From: Clostridia bacterium
GTDB taxonomy: Bacteria > Bacillota > Clostridia > Oscillospirales > CAG-272
NCBI GenBank assembly: GCA_900767415.1
Contig: CAAFYZ010000037.1
Span: 1 to 59,900 of the forward strand
Length of the DNA: 59,900 nucleotides
Direction of reading: 5' to 3'
This document shows, piece by piece, positions 16,852 to 26,000 of the stretch (position 1 is the stretch's first letter; every line of letters starts with the position of its first letter). The translations under genes and the position numbers were made by a program. A model generated the notes under the pieces. The model was not told where the DNA came from and did no database searches. It was given only the letters and a program-made list of their open reading frames with translations.

Positions 16852-18243
16852 TTATTTTGTAAAGAATCTTTCCGCGTTGCGATAGCAGATATCTTCGACG
16901 ATTTTACCGAGCGTTCCGAGGTCGGCGGGATATTCTCCGTTTTCGACCAGTGCGCCGAGTTTCGTGCAGAGGATGCGTCGGAAGTATTCGTGGCGCGTGT
17001 AGGAGAGGAAAGAGCGGCTGTCGGTCAGCATACCGACGAACTTCGAGATGAGAGCTACCTGCATGAGTGCCTCCATCTGACGGCTCATACCGTCTCTCTG
17101 ATCGTTGAACCACCACCCGGAGCCGAACTGCACCTTCCCGGGGATCCCGTCCTGGAAGCAGTTGATAAGACTTGCCAGCACTTCGTTGTCCCGCGGATTC
17201 AGGCAGTAGAGAATCGTCTTCGGCAACTCGTCCGTCTCGTCGAGTGCGGAGAGGAGCGCGGCGAGCTTCGGGGCAAAAGTCGCGTCGTTGATCGCGTCAA
17301 AGCCCGTGTCGGGACCGATCGCTTTGAGCCGACGCGCCGAATTGTTGCGCAGGGCGCCGATGTGATACTGCTGTACCCACCCCTTTTTGCGATAGAGCCG
17401 TCCGAGGCAGAGGAGCAGGTTTCCTCTATACTTTTCGATCTCGCATACCGTCAGCGGTTCGCCGCCCCGTGCCTTGGCGAAAATGCGGGAGAGCTCCGCT
17501 TCGTCGGCGGGCGCGTACATCACGGTGTCGAGCCCGTGGTCGGAGCAGACACAGCCGACCTCATCGAAAAAGTCGATGCGGGCGGCGAGCGCGCGCGTCA
17601 GTTTTTCATACGAATCCACGGGGTAGCCGACCGTCTTTTCAAGACGGGAGAGCCACGTGCGGAAGGAGGGCTGATCGATGGCGAGTGCCTTGTCGGGGCG
17701 GAACGCCGGGAGGACACGGACGGGGAACGTCGTGTCTTCTTTGAGAGCGATATGATATTCGAGCGTGTCTGTCGGGTCGTCGGTGGTGCAGAGCGTTCTG
17801 ACGTTGCTTTCGAGGATCATTTTGCGCGCCGAGAGCGTTTTCAGTTTTTCGTTTGCCTCTTTGTAGATTCTGTCGGCGGTTTCGGGGGTGAGAACCTCTT
17901 CAATCCCGAAGAAGCGACGCAGCTCGAGGTGCGTCCACGCATAGACCGGGTTGCCGACGGCGTAGGGCATCATTTCGGCATACGCGCGGAATTTTTCCTC
18001 GTCGGGACCGTCTCCCGTGACGAGCCGTTCCGGGATTCCGAACTCGCGCATCAGACGCCACTTGTAATGGTCGCCGCCGAGCCACACTTCGGTCAGCGTC
18101 CGATAGGTTTTGTCTTCGTAGATTTCTTTCGGGCTGAGGTGGCAGTGAAAATCGAAGATCGGCATCTTCGCCGCATAATCGTAATAGAGCGTGCTTGCCG
18201 TTTTCGAGCCGAGGAGGAAGTCTTCTCCCATAAATTCTTTCAT
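16852..18243 (-). CDS. uxaC: glucuronate (uronate) isomerase
   Basis: It interconverts D-glucuronate with fructuronate and galacturonate with tagaturonate, the entry step of hexuronate catabolism. The 463-aa protein has the TIM-barrel amidohydrolase-like start KMPIFDFHCHLSPKEIYEDK, WLGGDHYKWRLMR, the GPDEEKFRAYAE region, and a C-terminal VQFGSGWWFNDQ motif typical of UxaC. The start is ATG 18243 (MKEFMGEDFL) with GGAGAC upstream; the extra 37 residues encoded upstream fall in the leader. It stands alone under its own promoter, apart from uxuA and the fructuronate reductase candidate at 38.8-40.8 kb, which supply the next steps. Confidence 0.95.
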   Translation of the reverse strand: MKEFMGEDFLLGSKTASTLYYDYAAKMPIFDFHCHLSPKEIYEDKTYRTLTEVWLGGDHYKWRLMREFGIPERLVTGDGPDEEKFRAYAEMMPYAVGNPVYAWTHLELRRFFGIEEVLTPETADRIYKEANEKLKTLSARKMILESNVRTLCTTDDPTDTLEYHIALKEDTTFPVRVLPAFRPDKALAIDQPSFRTWLSRLEKTVGYPVDSYEKLTRALAARIDFFDEVGCVCSDHGLDTVMYAPADEAELSRIFAKARGGEPLTVCEIEKYRGNLLLCLGRLYRKKGWVQQYHIGALRNNSARRLKAIGPDTGFDAINDATFAPKLAALLSALDETDELPKTILYCLNPRDNEVLASLINCFQDGIPGKVQFGSGWWFNDQRDGMSRQMEALMQVALISKFVGMLTDSRSFLSYTRHEYFRRILCTKLGALVENGEYPADLGTLGKIVEDICYRNAERFFTK

Positions 18244-18325
18244 ATTCGTCTCCGTTCCGTCGCTTCGCGACCGATATTTGTTCCGCCGCAAAAGGGCGGG
18301 GAACTTCTTTTTTCTTCCGTCTTGT

Positions 18326-18396
18326 AGTATAGCACAGTTTTCTCTTCTTTTCAAGAGAAAAACAGAAAATCGGTCGGACGCACGAAATCGGTCGGA
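18326..18396 (-). promoter_or_regulatory. uxaC promoter and upstream tandem repeats
   Basis: On the minus strand: -35 TTGAAA (18349-18354), a 17-bp spacer, -10 TATACT (18326-18331). Just upstream of the -35 lie two identical 12-bp direct repeats, AAATCGGTCGGA at 18367-18378 and 18385-18396 (18-bp period), in the place expected for an activator. No other structure is evident up to 18571. Confidence 0.65.
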
Positions 18397-18571
18397 AAAC
18401 GGTAGAAAATAAAGATCATACGCGAGATTTTCCTTTCTTTCGGGAAAAACGAGCCGTTCTGCTTTTTTCTTCCTGTTTTTCTCCGGAAAAATGCAAAAAT
18501 CAAAGATTATGACGGTAAAAACTCATAAAAACAGGTAATTTCCGACATTTCCTTCTTTTCCTTTTTCTCTC

Positions 18572-18600
18572 TTGACAAACCCGCAGGAAAGAAGTATAAT
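18572..18600 (+). promoter_or_regulatory. promoter of the DUF5662 gene
   Basis: -35 TTGACA (18572-18577), a 17-bp spacer, -10 TATAAT (18595-18600): a consensus sigma-A promoter. Confidence 0.85.
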
Positions 18601-18654
18601 ACCTTTAAGAATCACTGAAAATCCCATGATTTTAAGGATCGGAACGAGTTTTTT

Positions 18655-19275
18655 ATGAGAATAACGAATATTTTTCGCCATTTTGCCCTGATCTGGCGTC
18701 ATAAAGCCCGCGTTTTCCAAAACGCCGTAAAGTGCGGGATCGTTTGGCGCGGGTTGGTACACGACCTCTCCAAGTTTTCTCCCGCCGAATTTTTCGAGAG
18801 CGCGAAGTATTATCGGGGGAACCGCTCGCCCATCGGCGCCGCCCGCCGTGAGACGGGCGTCTCGTATGCGTGGCTTCATCATAAAGGACGCAATAAGCAT
18901 CACATCGAATACTGGCTCGACGGGGATTGCGCCGTCACGCCGGAGATGCCGTACGTCTATGCCGTCGAGTGCATCTGCGACAAGATCGCCGCGACGAAGA
19001 CCTATGCCGGCGCCGCCTATCATGACGGACTGCCGATTCATCATTTCCGCCACTACGGCAACAAGGTGGAAGGGAATCCCCATACCATGCGCTTTGTCGA
19101 CACCGTGCTCGCGGATCTTGCCCGCTACGGAGAAAAGCACGTGCTGAACCGCTCCTACCTGAAAAGCACCTATGACCGTATTCATGCAGAGCCCCTCCCG
19201 CCCGCGACCCGTACTTTCCGCGACGACGCGCTCTTTCCCTGTGTGAGCGGGGAGGGAGAGAAAAAAGAGCCGTAA
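18655..19275 (+). CDS. DUF5662 family protein
   Basis: This is a 206-aa soluble protein of unknown function. It has two histidine-rich motifs characteristic of DUF5662: HDLSKFSPAEF (about residues 39-49) and HHKGRNKHHIEYWLDGD (about residues 77-93). A later stretch, AAYHDGLPIHHFRHYGNK, adds further His residues. The pattern resembles a metal-dependent HD-like hydrolase, but no activity is established. No signal peptide or membrane segment is evident, although the N terminus is basic and aromatic. It has its own strong promoter, and the next gene has a separate one, so a link to the surface protein downstream is not implied. Confidence 0.8.
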   Translation: MRITNIFRHFALIWRHKARVFQNAVKCGIVWRGLVHDLSKFSPAEFFESAKYYRGNRSPIGAARRETGVSYAWLHHKGRNKHHIEYWLDGDCAVTPEMPYVYAVECICDKIAATKTYAGAAYHDGLPIHHFRHYGNKVEGNPHTMRFVDTVLADLARYGEKHVLNRSYLKSTYDRIHAEPLPPATRTFRDDALFPCVSGEGEKKEP

Positions 19276-19302
19276 CCGCGGACGACTTTTACATTTCTCT
19301 TC

Positions 19303-19331
19303 TTGACTTTTTCTTTTGCGGATGCTATACT
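19303..19331 (+). promoter_or_regulatory. promoter of the 1135-aa surface protein gene
   Basis: -35 TTGACT (19303-19308), a 17-bp spacer, -10 TATACT (19326-19331) with TGC before it. Confidence 0.8.
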
Positions 19332-19378
19332 TTTTTTGTCCGAACCCTCTTTCATACTATTTAGGAAAGGAGAGAAGA

Positions 19379-22300
19379 ATGAAAAAGAACCGGCGCGGCG
19401 CGTTTTTTTGCCTTTTGCTTGTCGCTCTTTTGCTTTTTGCGACGCTGTTTCCCGCTTTCGGTGCGTCCGAGACGTTCGACGGCGATTTTTCCCGTCCCGG
19501 TGCCGGTGCGACCGTTACCGTGAGTGCCGTCCGTGCGCTCTCTTCTCTCGGTTTTACGCTTTCCGACACGGAGAGTGCCTATCTTTCCTCCACCGTCCCC
19601 GTATGGCTTCGGTATGACAACAGGATTCCCTCCGCGTCCGTCACCACGCACTATGTCGACGGCACGCTCACCGTATATGCGAAGCCCTATTCCTATCTTG
19701 CGAAAAACGGAGAGAGCGTTCTCTGGACACCCGTCGCCGTTACCGTCGCCGATGCGACGATCCCTCTGACCCTCTCGGACGGCTCTTATACCGCCGCCTT
19801 TTCCGATCTCGCGGAAGATCCTTCTCTTTCCGTGACGGTAAAATACGAGACGACCTTCCGGATTCCGAAGGCGACCGTCGCCACTCTCTCCAACCTCGCA
19901 TACGACGCGGCGGTGCGTATCCGCGACAGCTATCTTGCGGCGTATGAAACATACCGGGCGGAGAAGGCGGCGTACGACAGCGCCGTGCGGGACTACGACG
20001 CCTATCTTGCGGCACTCGCCGAGTACCGCGAGGCGCGCCTTGCGTACGAGGGGTATCTTGTCGCCGAGGCGCTTTACCGCGAGGATCTCGCCGCTTACGA
20101 AAAGTATCTTGCCGATATGGAAGAATACGAGCGGGAAGAGGAGGCGTACCGCCGCTACCTTTCCGAGATGGAAGAGTATAACCGCCGTGTGGCGGCATAC
20201 AACGCCTATCTCGCCGAACTCGAGACCTATCGGTCCGACCTTGACGCCTATCATGCGTACCTCGCCGCTCTGGAGACGGTAAGGGCACAGCTTTCCTACA
20301 TGAATCTTGCGAAGACGCTGAACGCGCACGCCTGCATGATTTACGCCTCTTTACAGGGACCTACCGTAAAGGCGGTGCTGGAAAACGAAGAGATTCTCAC
20401 AGGGAAGATCGTCGATGCCGACCCCTATGCGATCTCCCTTGCCGGCGATTCGACGGAACGGCTGATTACCATTCTGAAGGATTATTTTTCTCTTGCCACC
20501 GACGAGGAAAAATATGGGTACTACACCCTGAATTATACGGAAATTGTAAACAATTATGTGAATTTGTTCCGTGCTCTCGACAGTCTTTACCGTGTCCGTA
20601 ACGTCAGAGCCATTCTGATTAAAGAAGGGAAAGCGGAAAAATACGTCGCCCTTCTCGCGGAACTTTATACCGTCTCGCACCTGCTCTCCGACAGCGCGAT
20701 CCCGAACTTCGAGGGCAACGGATACCTTGACGGGACCTATCGGATCCAGCACTGGGACTCGGCGTATGCCGATCGGTATCTCACACCTGCCGAAGTACTG
20801 GAGGGGACGACGTATCCCTCCGTCGATTCGGCACTCGGGACGCCGCTTCCGACCGGCTATCCGACGCAGGTCGCAGAACCCGTCCCCCCCGAGCCGACGG
20901 AAGATCCCACGGGGGAAAAGCCCGCCGAATGTTATCGCCCTCTGCCCCCCTCACCCCGCACCGAGCCGACCCCTCCGACACCCGTGCCGGCTCCGACGGA
21001 ACCCCCCGCGGTGCAAAAGCCGACGGACCCTCCCGCAGCGCCGAAACTCACCGTCTCCGAGCGCGGTCTGTATGCCGCACTGGAAGACGGCACGCTGACC
21101 CGTCGCCCCGCGCCCGATGAAGACGCGGCAATCGTCGGCACGACCGAGATCGGGAAGAAGGTCTTTGACCTTCGCACCGTGACCGTGCTTTTTCTTGACG
21201 GGGACGGAGAACTTCTTTATCGTACTACCGTGGATCGCGGGAGTGCCGCGATTTACGACGGGGAGACGATCCCCGCCCGCCCCGAGGACGAAAACGGCAG
21301 ATATACCTTTGACGGCTGGATGTATCGGGACGGTACGCCCGCCGACCTTTCCTCCTGTGAGGAGGACATGACCGTGATTCCGCACTTTGCCGTGACGCCG
21401 AAATACTGCGTCACCTTCCGCACGGAGACGGGGGATACCGTTCTCACCGTTTTTCGCGGCGAGACGGCACGCTATCCGGATGCCCCGCCCGAAAAAACGG
21501 CAGACCCCGCGACGGTTTATACGTTCGACGGTTGGGTGAGGGAAGACGGCACGCCCGCCGATCTCTCTTCCGTGGAAGGCGATCTTCTCGTCTTTCCGCA
21601 TTTTGCGGCGACACCGCGTACCTATACCGTGACCTTTTCCCTTGACGGGACTTTGACGACGGCACTCTTTGGCTACGGCGAGACGCCCGTGCTTCCGTTC
21701 TCCGTGCCGACGGTCCGGGACGGGGATGAGATCCGTACCTATGCGGGGCTTTCGCCCGCGCCCGTTCCCGTGACGGAAGACGCCGCCTATACCGTCCTCT
21801 TTTCCCGCACGCCGCTTTTTCCGCTGTCCGACGGTTCCGCCGCCCCCGTGCGGTATGAAGACGGCACGCTCACGGTCGATGCCGCGGCGGATTCCGCACG
21901 CACGCTGCCCCTTGCCTCTCTTTACGGGTTTTTCTCCGACGCCCGCGGACTCTGCGTCCGCTTTGACGGCGTGACGCTGACCTTTTCTTACAGTGCGCTC
22001 ACCGCGCTGAAAGAGGCGGCACCCGACGCGCTTTTTGCCGCCTGCGAAGAAGATGCGCTCCGCTTTTTCTTCACGGAAGGCGGGGGAGAGATCCCTCTTT
22101 CCCTCGGTGCCGACGTTGCCTTTGCCGTAACGGCGGGCACGGGGAACCGTCGTCTCTCGGTCGAAAACGGCGAAAAAACATACGTAAAGTTTACATCCGA
22201 CGGCGACTTCCTTCGTTTTTCGGCGACGAGTACGAAACGATACGTCTACGCCGCCGAATACGGGATCAACGCCGTCCCGGACGGGAACATTGCCTTTTCC

Positions 22301-22786
22301 GTCCCCGACGCCACCTTCCTTCCCGGTGAATACGTTCCTTTTACCTATACGCTTTCCGAAGGGTTCGCCCTCTCTTCTCTGACGATACGCGGCAGAGGAG
22401 GGGAGAGCGTCGCCTACGACGGGAAAGGATTTTTCATGCCGGAGGGGGGCGTGGACATCGTTGCCGCCACGCGGCCTCTCGTGTATAAGATCACCTTCCT
22501 TGCCGGCGGCGTCCCGGTGAAGGAATATACCGTCCCTTACGGCGGGATGCCCGAGCCGCCCCTCGTGCCGAACCGTGCGCCGGATGCCTCCTTTACCTAC
22601 ACTTTCGTCGGCTGGTCGGAGGAGATTTCTCCCGCTTACGGCGATAAGACCTACGAGGCGGTGTACGAGAGCACGCCTCGGTCGGAAAAAGAAGAAAACA
22701 CGTTCGGCGGCTTCCTTTTCCGCCTGCTCGCGCGCCTTCTGCACGCGGTTTCGGATTTCTTCTGCCGCCTTTTCGGAATTTCCTGA
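19379..22786 (+). CDS. large exported protein with Tyr-rich repeats and InlB-like repeats
   Basis: This 1135-aa exported protein has no identified function. In order: a signal peptide (MKKNRRGAFFCLLLVALLLF, ending near FGASE); a mixed beta region; a helical region at about residues 177-302 built of YxxYLA-type repeats such as AAYEKYLADMEEYERE; an alpha-helical domain; a Pro/Thr/Glu-rich linker at about 485-555; two or three Flg_new/InlB-B-like repeats at about 595-760 (FDGWMYRDGTPADLSS and FDGWVREDGTPADLSS); a long beta region; another FVGWSEE repeat near 1080; and a C-terminal amphipathic segment FLFRLLARLLHAVSDFFCRL. There is no LPXTG or lipobox, so anchoring may depend on that last helix. 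The start is ATG 19379 after AGGAAAGGAG. It is probably a cell-surface adhesin or structural protein working with the next gene. Confidence 0.8.
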   Translation: MKKNRRGAFFCLLLVALLLFATLFPAFGASETFDGDFSRPGAGATVTVSAVRALSSLGFTLSDTESAYLSSTVPVWLRYDNRIPSASVTTHYVDGTLTVYAKPYSYLAKNGESVLWTPVAVTVADATIPLTLSDGSYTAAFSDLAEDPSLSVTVKYETTFRIPKATVATLSNLAYDAAVRIRDSYLAAYETYRAEKAAYDSAVRDYDAYLAALAEYREARLAYEGYLVAEALYREDLAAYEKYLADMEEYEREEEAYRRYLSEMEEYNRRVAAYNAYLAELETYRSDLDAYHAYLAALETVRAQLSYMNLAKTLNAHACMIYASLQGPTVKAVLENEEILTGKIVDADPYAISLAGDSTERLITILKDYFSLATDEEKYGYYTLNYTEIVNNYVNLFRALDSLYRVRNVRAILIKEGKAEKYVALLAELYTVSHLLSDSAIPNFEGNGYLDGTYRIQHWDSAYADRYLTPAEVLEGTTYPSVDSALGTPLPTGYPTQVAEPVPPEPTEDPTGEKPAECYRPLPPSPRTEPTPPTPVPAPTEPPAVQKPTDPPAAPKLTVSERGLYAALEDGTLTRRPAPDEDAAIVGTTEIGKKVFDLRTVTVLFLDGDGELLYRTTVDRGSAAIYDGETIPARPEDENGRYTFDGWMYRDGTPADLSSCEEDMTVIPHFAVTPKYCVTFRTETGDTVLTVFRGETARYPDAPPEKTADPATVYTFDGWVREDGTPADLSSVEGDLLVFPHFAATPRTYTVTFSLDGTLTTALFGYGETPVLPFSVPTVRDGDEIRTYAGLSPAPVPVTEDAAYTVLFSRTPLFPLSDGSAAPVRYEDGTLTVDAAADSARTLPLASLYGFFSDARGLCVRFDGVTLTFSYSALTALKEAAPDALFAACEEDALRFFFTEGGGEIPLSLGADVAFAVTAGTGNRRLSVENGEKTYVKFTSDGDFLRFSATSTKRYVYAAEYGINAVPDGNIAFSVPDATFLPGEYVPFTYTLSEGFALSSLTIRGRGGESVAYDGKGFFMPEGGVDIVAATRPLVYKITFLAGGVPVKEYTVPYGGMPEPPLVPNRAPDASFTYTFVGWSEEISPAYGDKTYEAVYESTPRSEKEENTFGGFLFRLLARLLHAVSDFFCRLFGIS

Positions 22787-22796
22787 CGCTTCTCCC

Positions 22797-22839
22797 GGGA
22801 TACGGTCGCCCGACGGCTTCCGTATCCCTTCCTTTTTTT
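22797..22839 (+). terminator. intrinsic terminator
   Basis: GGGATACGG (22797-22805) pairs with CCGTATCCC (22820-22828), followed by a T-rich tract. It ends the 1135-aa protein gene. Confidence 0.88.
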
Positions 22840-22916
22840 GTGTTGTCAGAAGTACCAAAGGATTTTGTGCATAATCACGAAAAAAGGCGGTCGCCGTGAA
22901 AATCCCTCGTTTCCTC

Positions 22917-22945
22917 TTGATTTTTATTACTGTAAATGCTATAAT
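22917..22945 (+). promoter_or_regulatory. promoter of the 2314-aa surface protein gene
   Basis: -35 TTGATT (22917-22922), a 17-bp spacer, -10 TATAAT (22940-22945) with TGC before it. The leader is about 50 nt. Confidence 0.8.
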
Positions 22946-23002
22946 ATGGGCAAATACATCGGTATTTAATAAAGGCAGATTTATTTTCAGAGGAGATTAG
23001 CT

Positions 23003-26000
23003 ATGAAAACAATCGGCACACACGCAAAGCACGCCCTCGCGTTGATTCTCGCACTGATCATGCTGTTCGGCATTGTATCCGTCCCGGTCTTCGCATACGA
23101 GGGGAGCACCGCGACGGCAGGAGGGGAGAGTACTCCCGCCGGCGGCAGTGAGGGCTCGGGCGGCACGTCGTCCGCAGGGACGGGGGAGAAAGATACCCCG
23201 TGGTACACCCTCACGTATGACTATACGACAAAGAAGATGACCCTTGTCATCAAGACCGACATTCTGTCGTATGCCGACCTGACGAAGGAAGATATCCTCG
23301 CTTTCAAGGACGCCTTCTTCGATGCTCTGGCTCACATGCTTGTGGGCGATATCAGCGACATCAAGAAGCTCGCGCCGACCGGTCCGTCCGAGACGACCGG
23401 TGAGGGCACGCTGCGGGTCGTCACCCTTCCCGACTTTTCGCCCCTGCTCGGCGGAGAGGGCGAACTCTCCGAGAGAGAGAAGCAGCTCCGCGCCTTCCTC
23501 GAGTCCCGCGGGATTACGAAGGTCAGTCAGATCGACTTCGAGGCGATCATTCCCGTTCTGGTACAGCTCGGTTACGTGACGTACGAAGAGCTTGCCACTC
23601 TGAACTGGGATCACGTCTTCTCGAAGTTTGAAGAAGAACTGGACAAAGAGATTGCCGCGGATCTCGGCATCGTCGCACCGGATAAGGTAGAAAAGGCGGA
23701 TGAGCCGACCACGGTCGTCCCCGATCCCGGCGAAGGCGCTACCGAAGAAGAGAAGAAAGAATACGAAAACTACCTTGCGGAAAAAGCGGCGTACGAAAAG
23801 TATCAGGCGTACCTCGCCGCAGAGGAGAAGTATCGGACGGATCTTGCCGCCGCAAAAGAAACGGACGAATTCAAACAGAAAAAACAAGAGCCGATGAACC
23901 AGATCACCGAGGCGAAGGTGAAGGTCGAGCAGAAGATCGAAGAGAAGAAGAACGATCCGAACGCCGACGAAAAGAGCGATGTCCTTCTCGCCGAGGCGAT
24001 TCTGAACGCGCTGAACGGAATTACGCTGGACGGGCACAGGATTTTTGACGGACAGCATTTCCTCACCGATGCCGTGCGTGAGGTCCTTCGCGAGCTTCCC
24101 ACCTTCCGTGAGATCTCCGAATATACCGACGAACAGATGAATCATACTTGGAGTGTCTTTGCCGAGTCTGCCTTCGGCAACTCCGACTTTGCATTCACCG
24201 TCTCCTTCGACGGCGCCGGGAACCTGATCCGTAAGGTGGCAAAACTCATTGCCGACTACGTCGTTTACGAGAGACGCGCCGACGGCACGTATGTCGTCAC
24301 GCTGAACCCGCCGAAAAAACTGACCGACCTGATTCTCCGTGTCTGCAACAGCGAAAAGTTCAAAAACAGCGAGTGGAAAGACCGCATCTTCGGACACATC
24401 GCGGAGGACGGCAACGGCATTTACGCGCTGATCAACGACGTGAGCTTCGGCGAGATCGTCTCCGCACTGGAGAAGATCGACTTCGCGGGGATTCTCTCCC
24501 GTGAAGACATCAAGGACATTTACGATCTTACCGATCTGACCAACGAGCAGATCATGGAGAAGATCCGTGCGACGGAACGCTTCTATAACAAAGCACTCTC
24601 CCTCTTCAACAAAGTGTTCGGGCAGCTTCCCGACAGCGCGAAGAGCAAGACGTTGCTTGACTTCTACCGCGACAACGGCACGTTCCATGCCGAAGGGAAA
24701 AAAGAAAATCTCAATGTGGAGTCGTGGCTGAACCGCGTGCTCCCCGCAGAATACGGGAAGTATGCCGCCCTCCTCGCGGGACTTCTCGACAGCGAGACGA
24801 TCTCCGTCGCCCTGAACGCCACGGTCAACTTCAAGGATCTTTACAAGATCACCTTCGCGGGTGATAAGAACGAGATCGGCTTCCTTCCCGTCGGAGCGAC
24901 CCTCTCCGATTTCGTGAAGGCGACGACCTACCGCGGCTATCCGATCCTCGGTTGGGCGGATGCCGACGGCACGCAGTATACGAAGATGCCCGCCCTCGAC
25001 GCGGTCCTCTATCCCGTCATTGACGCGACCGTTACCGCCGAACTCGTCTATACCGCCGACGATATCGCAAGACCCTACAACAATGCGGCCTCCGAGATCC
25101 TCGTCAGAGTAACCTACGACGACCCCGAAGGGAATGCCGTTTATGCGTATCAGTGGTATCGGGACGGTGTCCTGCTTGCCGGCGAGACCGGTAAGACCCT
25201 GCGGGTGAAGAACGTCGCCGACAGCGGTGTCTATACCTGCACCGTCACCGTGACCGACGGCTCTGCGACCTACACCGCCACCTCGGATGCGGCGACCGTC
25301 GCCATCACGCAGAAACTCTATACTTTTAAGGATAACTTCCGTTGGGACTATACCGCACCTTTCTATCCGGACGGCAATTCGCACGCCGTCACCCTGATTC
25401 CCACTGTCGATGACTTCGCCGGGATTCACATCACCTACACGAACGACGGAGAACAGAGCGCGCCGGGCAACTATACGACCGGTGCCACCGTCACCTTCGA
25501 TAACGAAAACTGTGCTCTCTCGGGCGGGATCGAAGACCTTGCCTGGGCGATCGGTGTCCGCGAGGCGGATATCGTTACCGAAGACGGTTTCACCATCGGT
25601 ACGGTGACCCTTACGACCGACGGCGTTGCCGTGGATCCTTCGTACATCTTCCGTGCCGTCGCGGCACCGAACCCCGACCTCGATGCGATCCGTGCCCTCC
25701 TTCCCGCAGACACCGATTCCGTCGGCATCCCCTATGCTTTCGACTTCGGCTTCTATGATGCGGCAGGGAACCGCGTCGACGTCGCTTCCGCGCTGAAGTT
25801 CTCCTTCTTCGTCGATCCCGCGATTGCGAAGAATCAGATCGCTTTCGTCCGCGTTGCGGACGCCGCCCTCTCCGCCGTGGATTCCGTACGGACGGCAGCC
25901 GACCTTACGTTTGAGAGCGACGTACTTCTTACCGCGGACACCGTGCGCTATGCCCTCGTTACCTATCAGTACACACTCACCGTTACGCCCGAGGCGACGG

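Noticed and set aside
19935..20282. Short frames inside the Tyr-rich repeat region of the surface protein gene
   Set aside because: They arise from the repetitive codon pattern of the real frame and have no independent signals.
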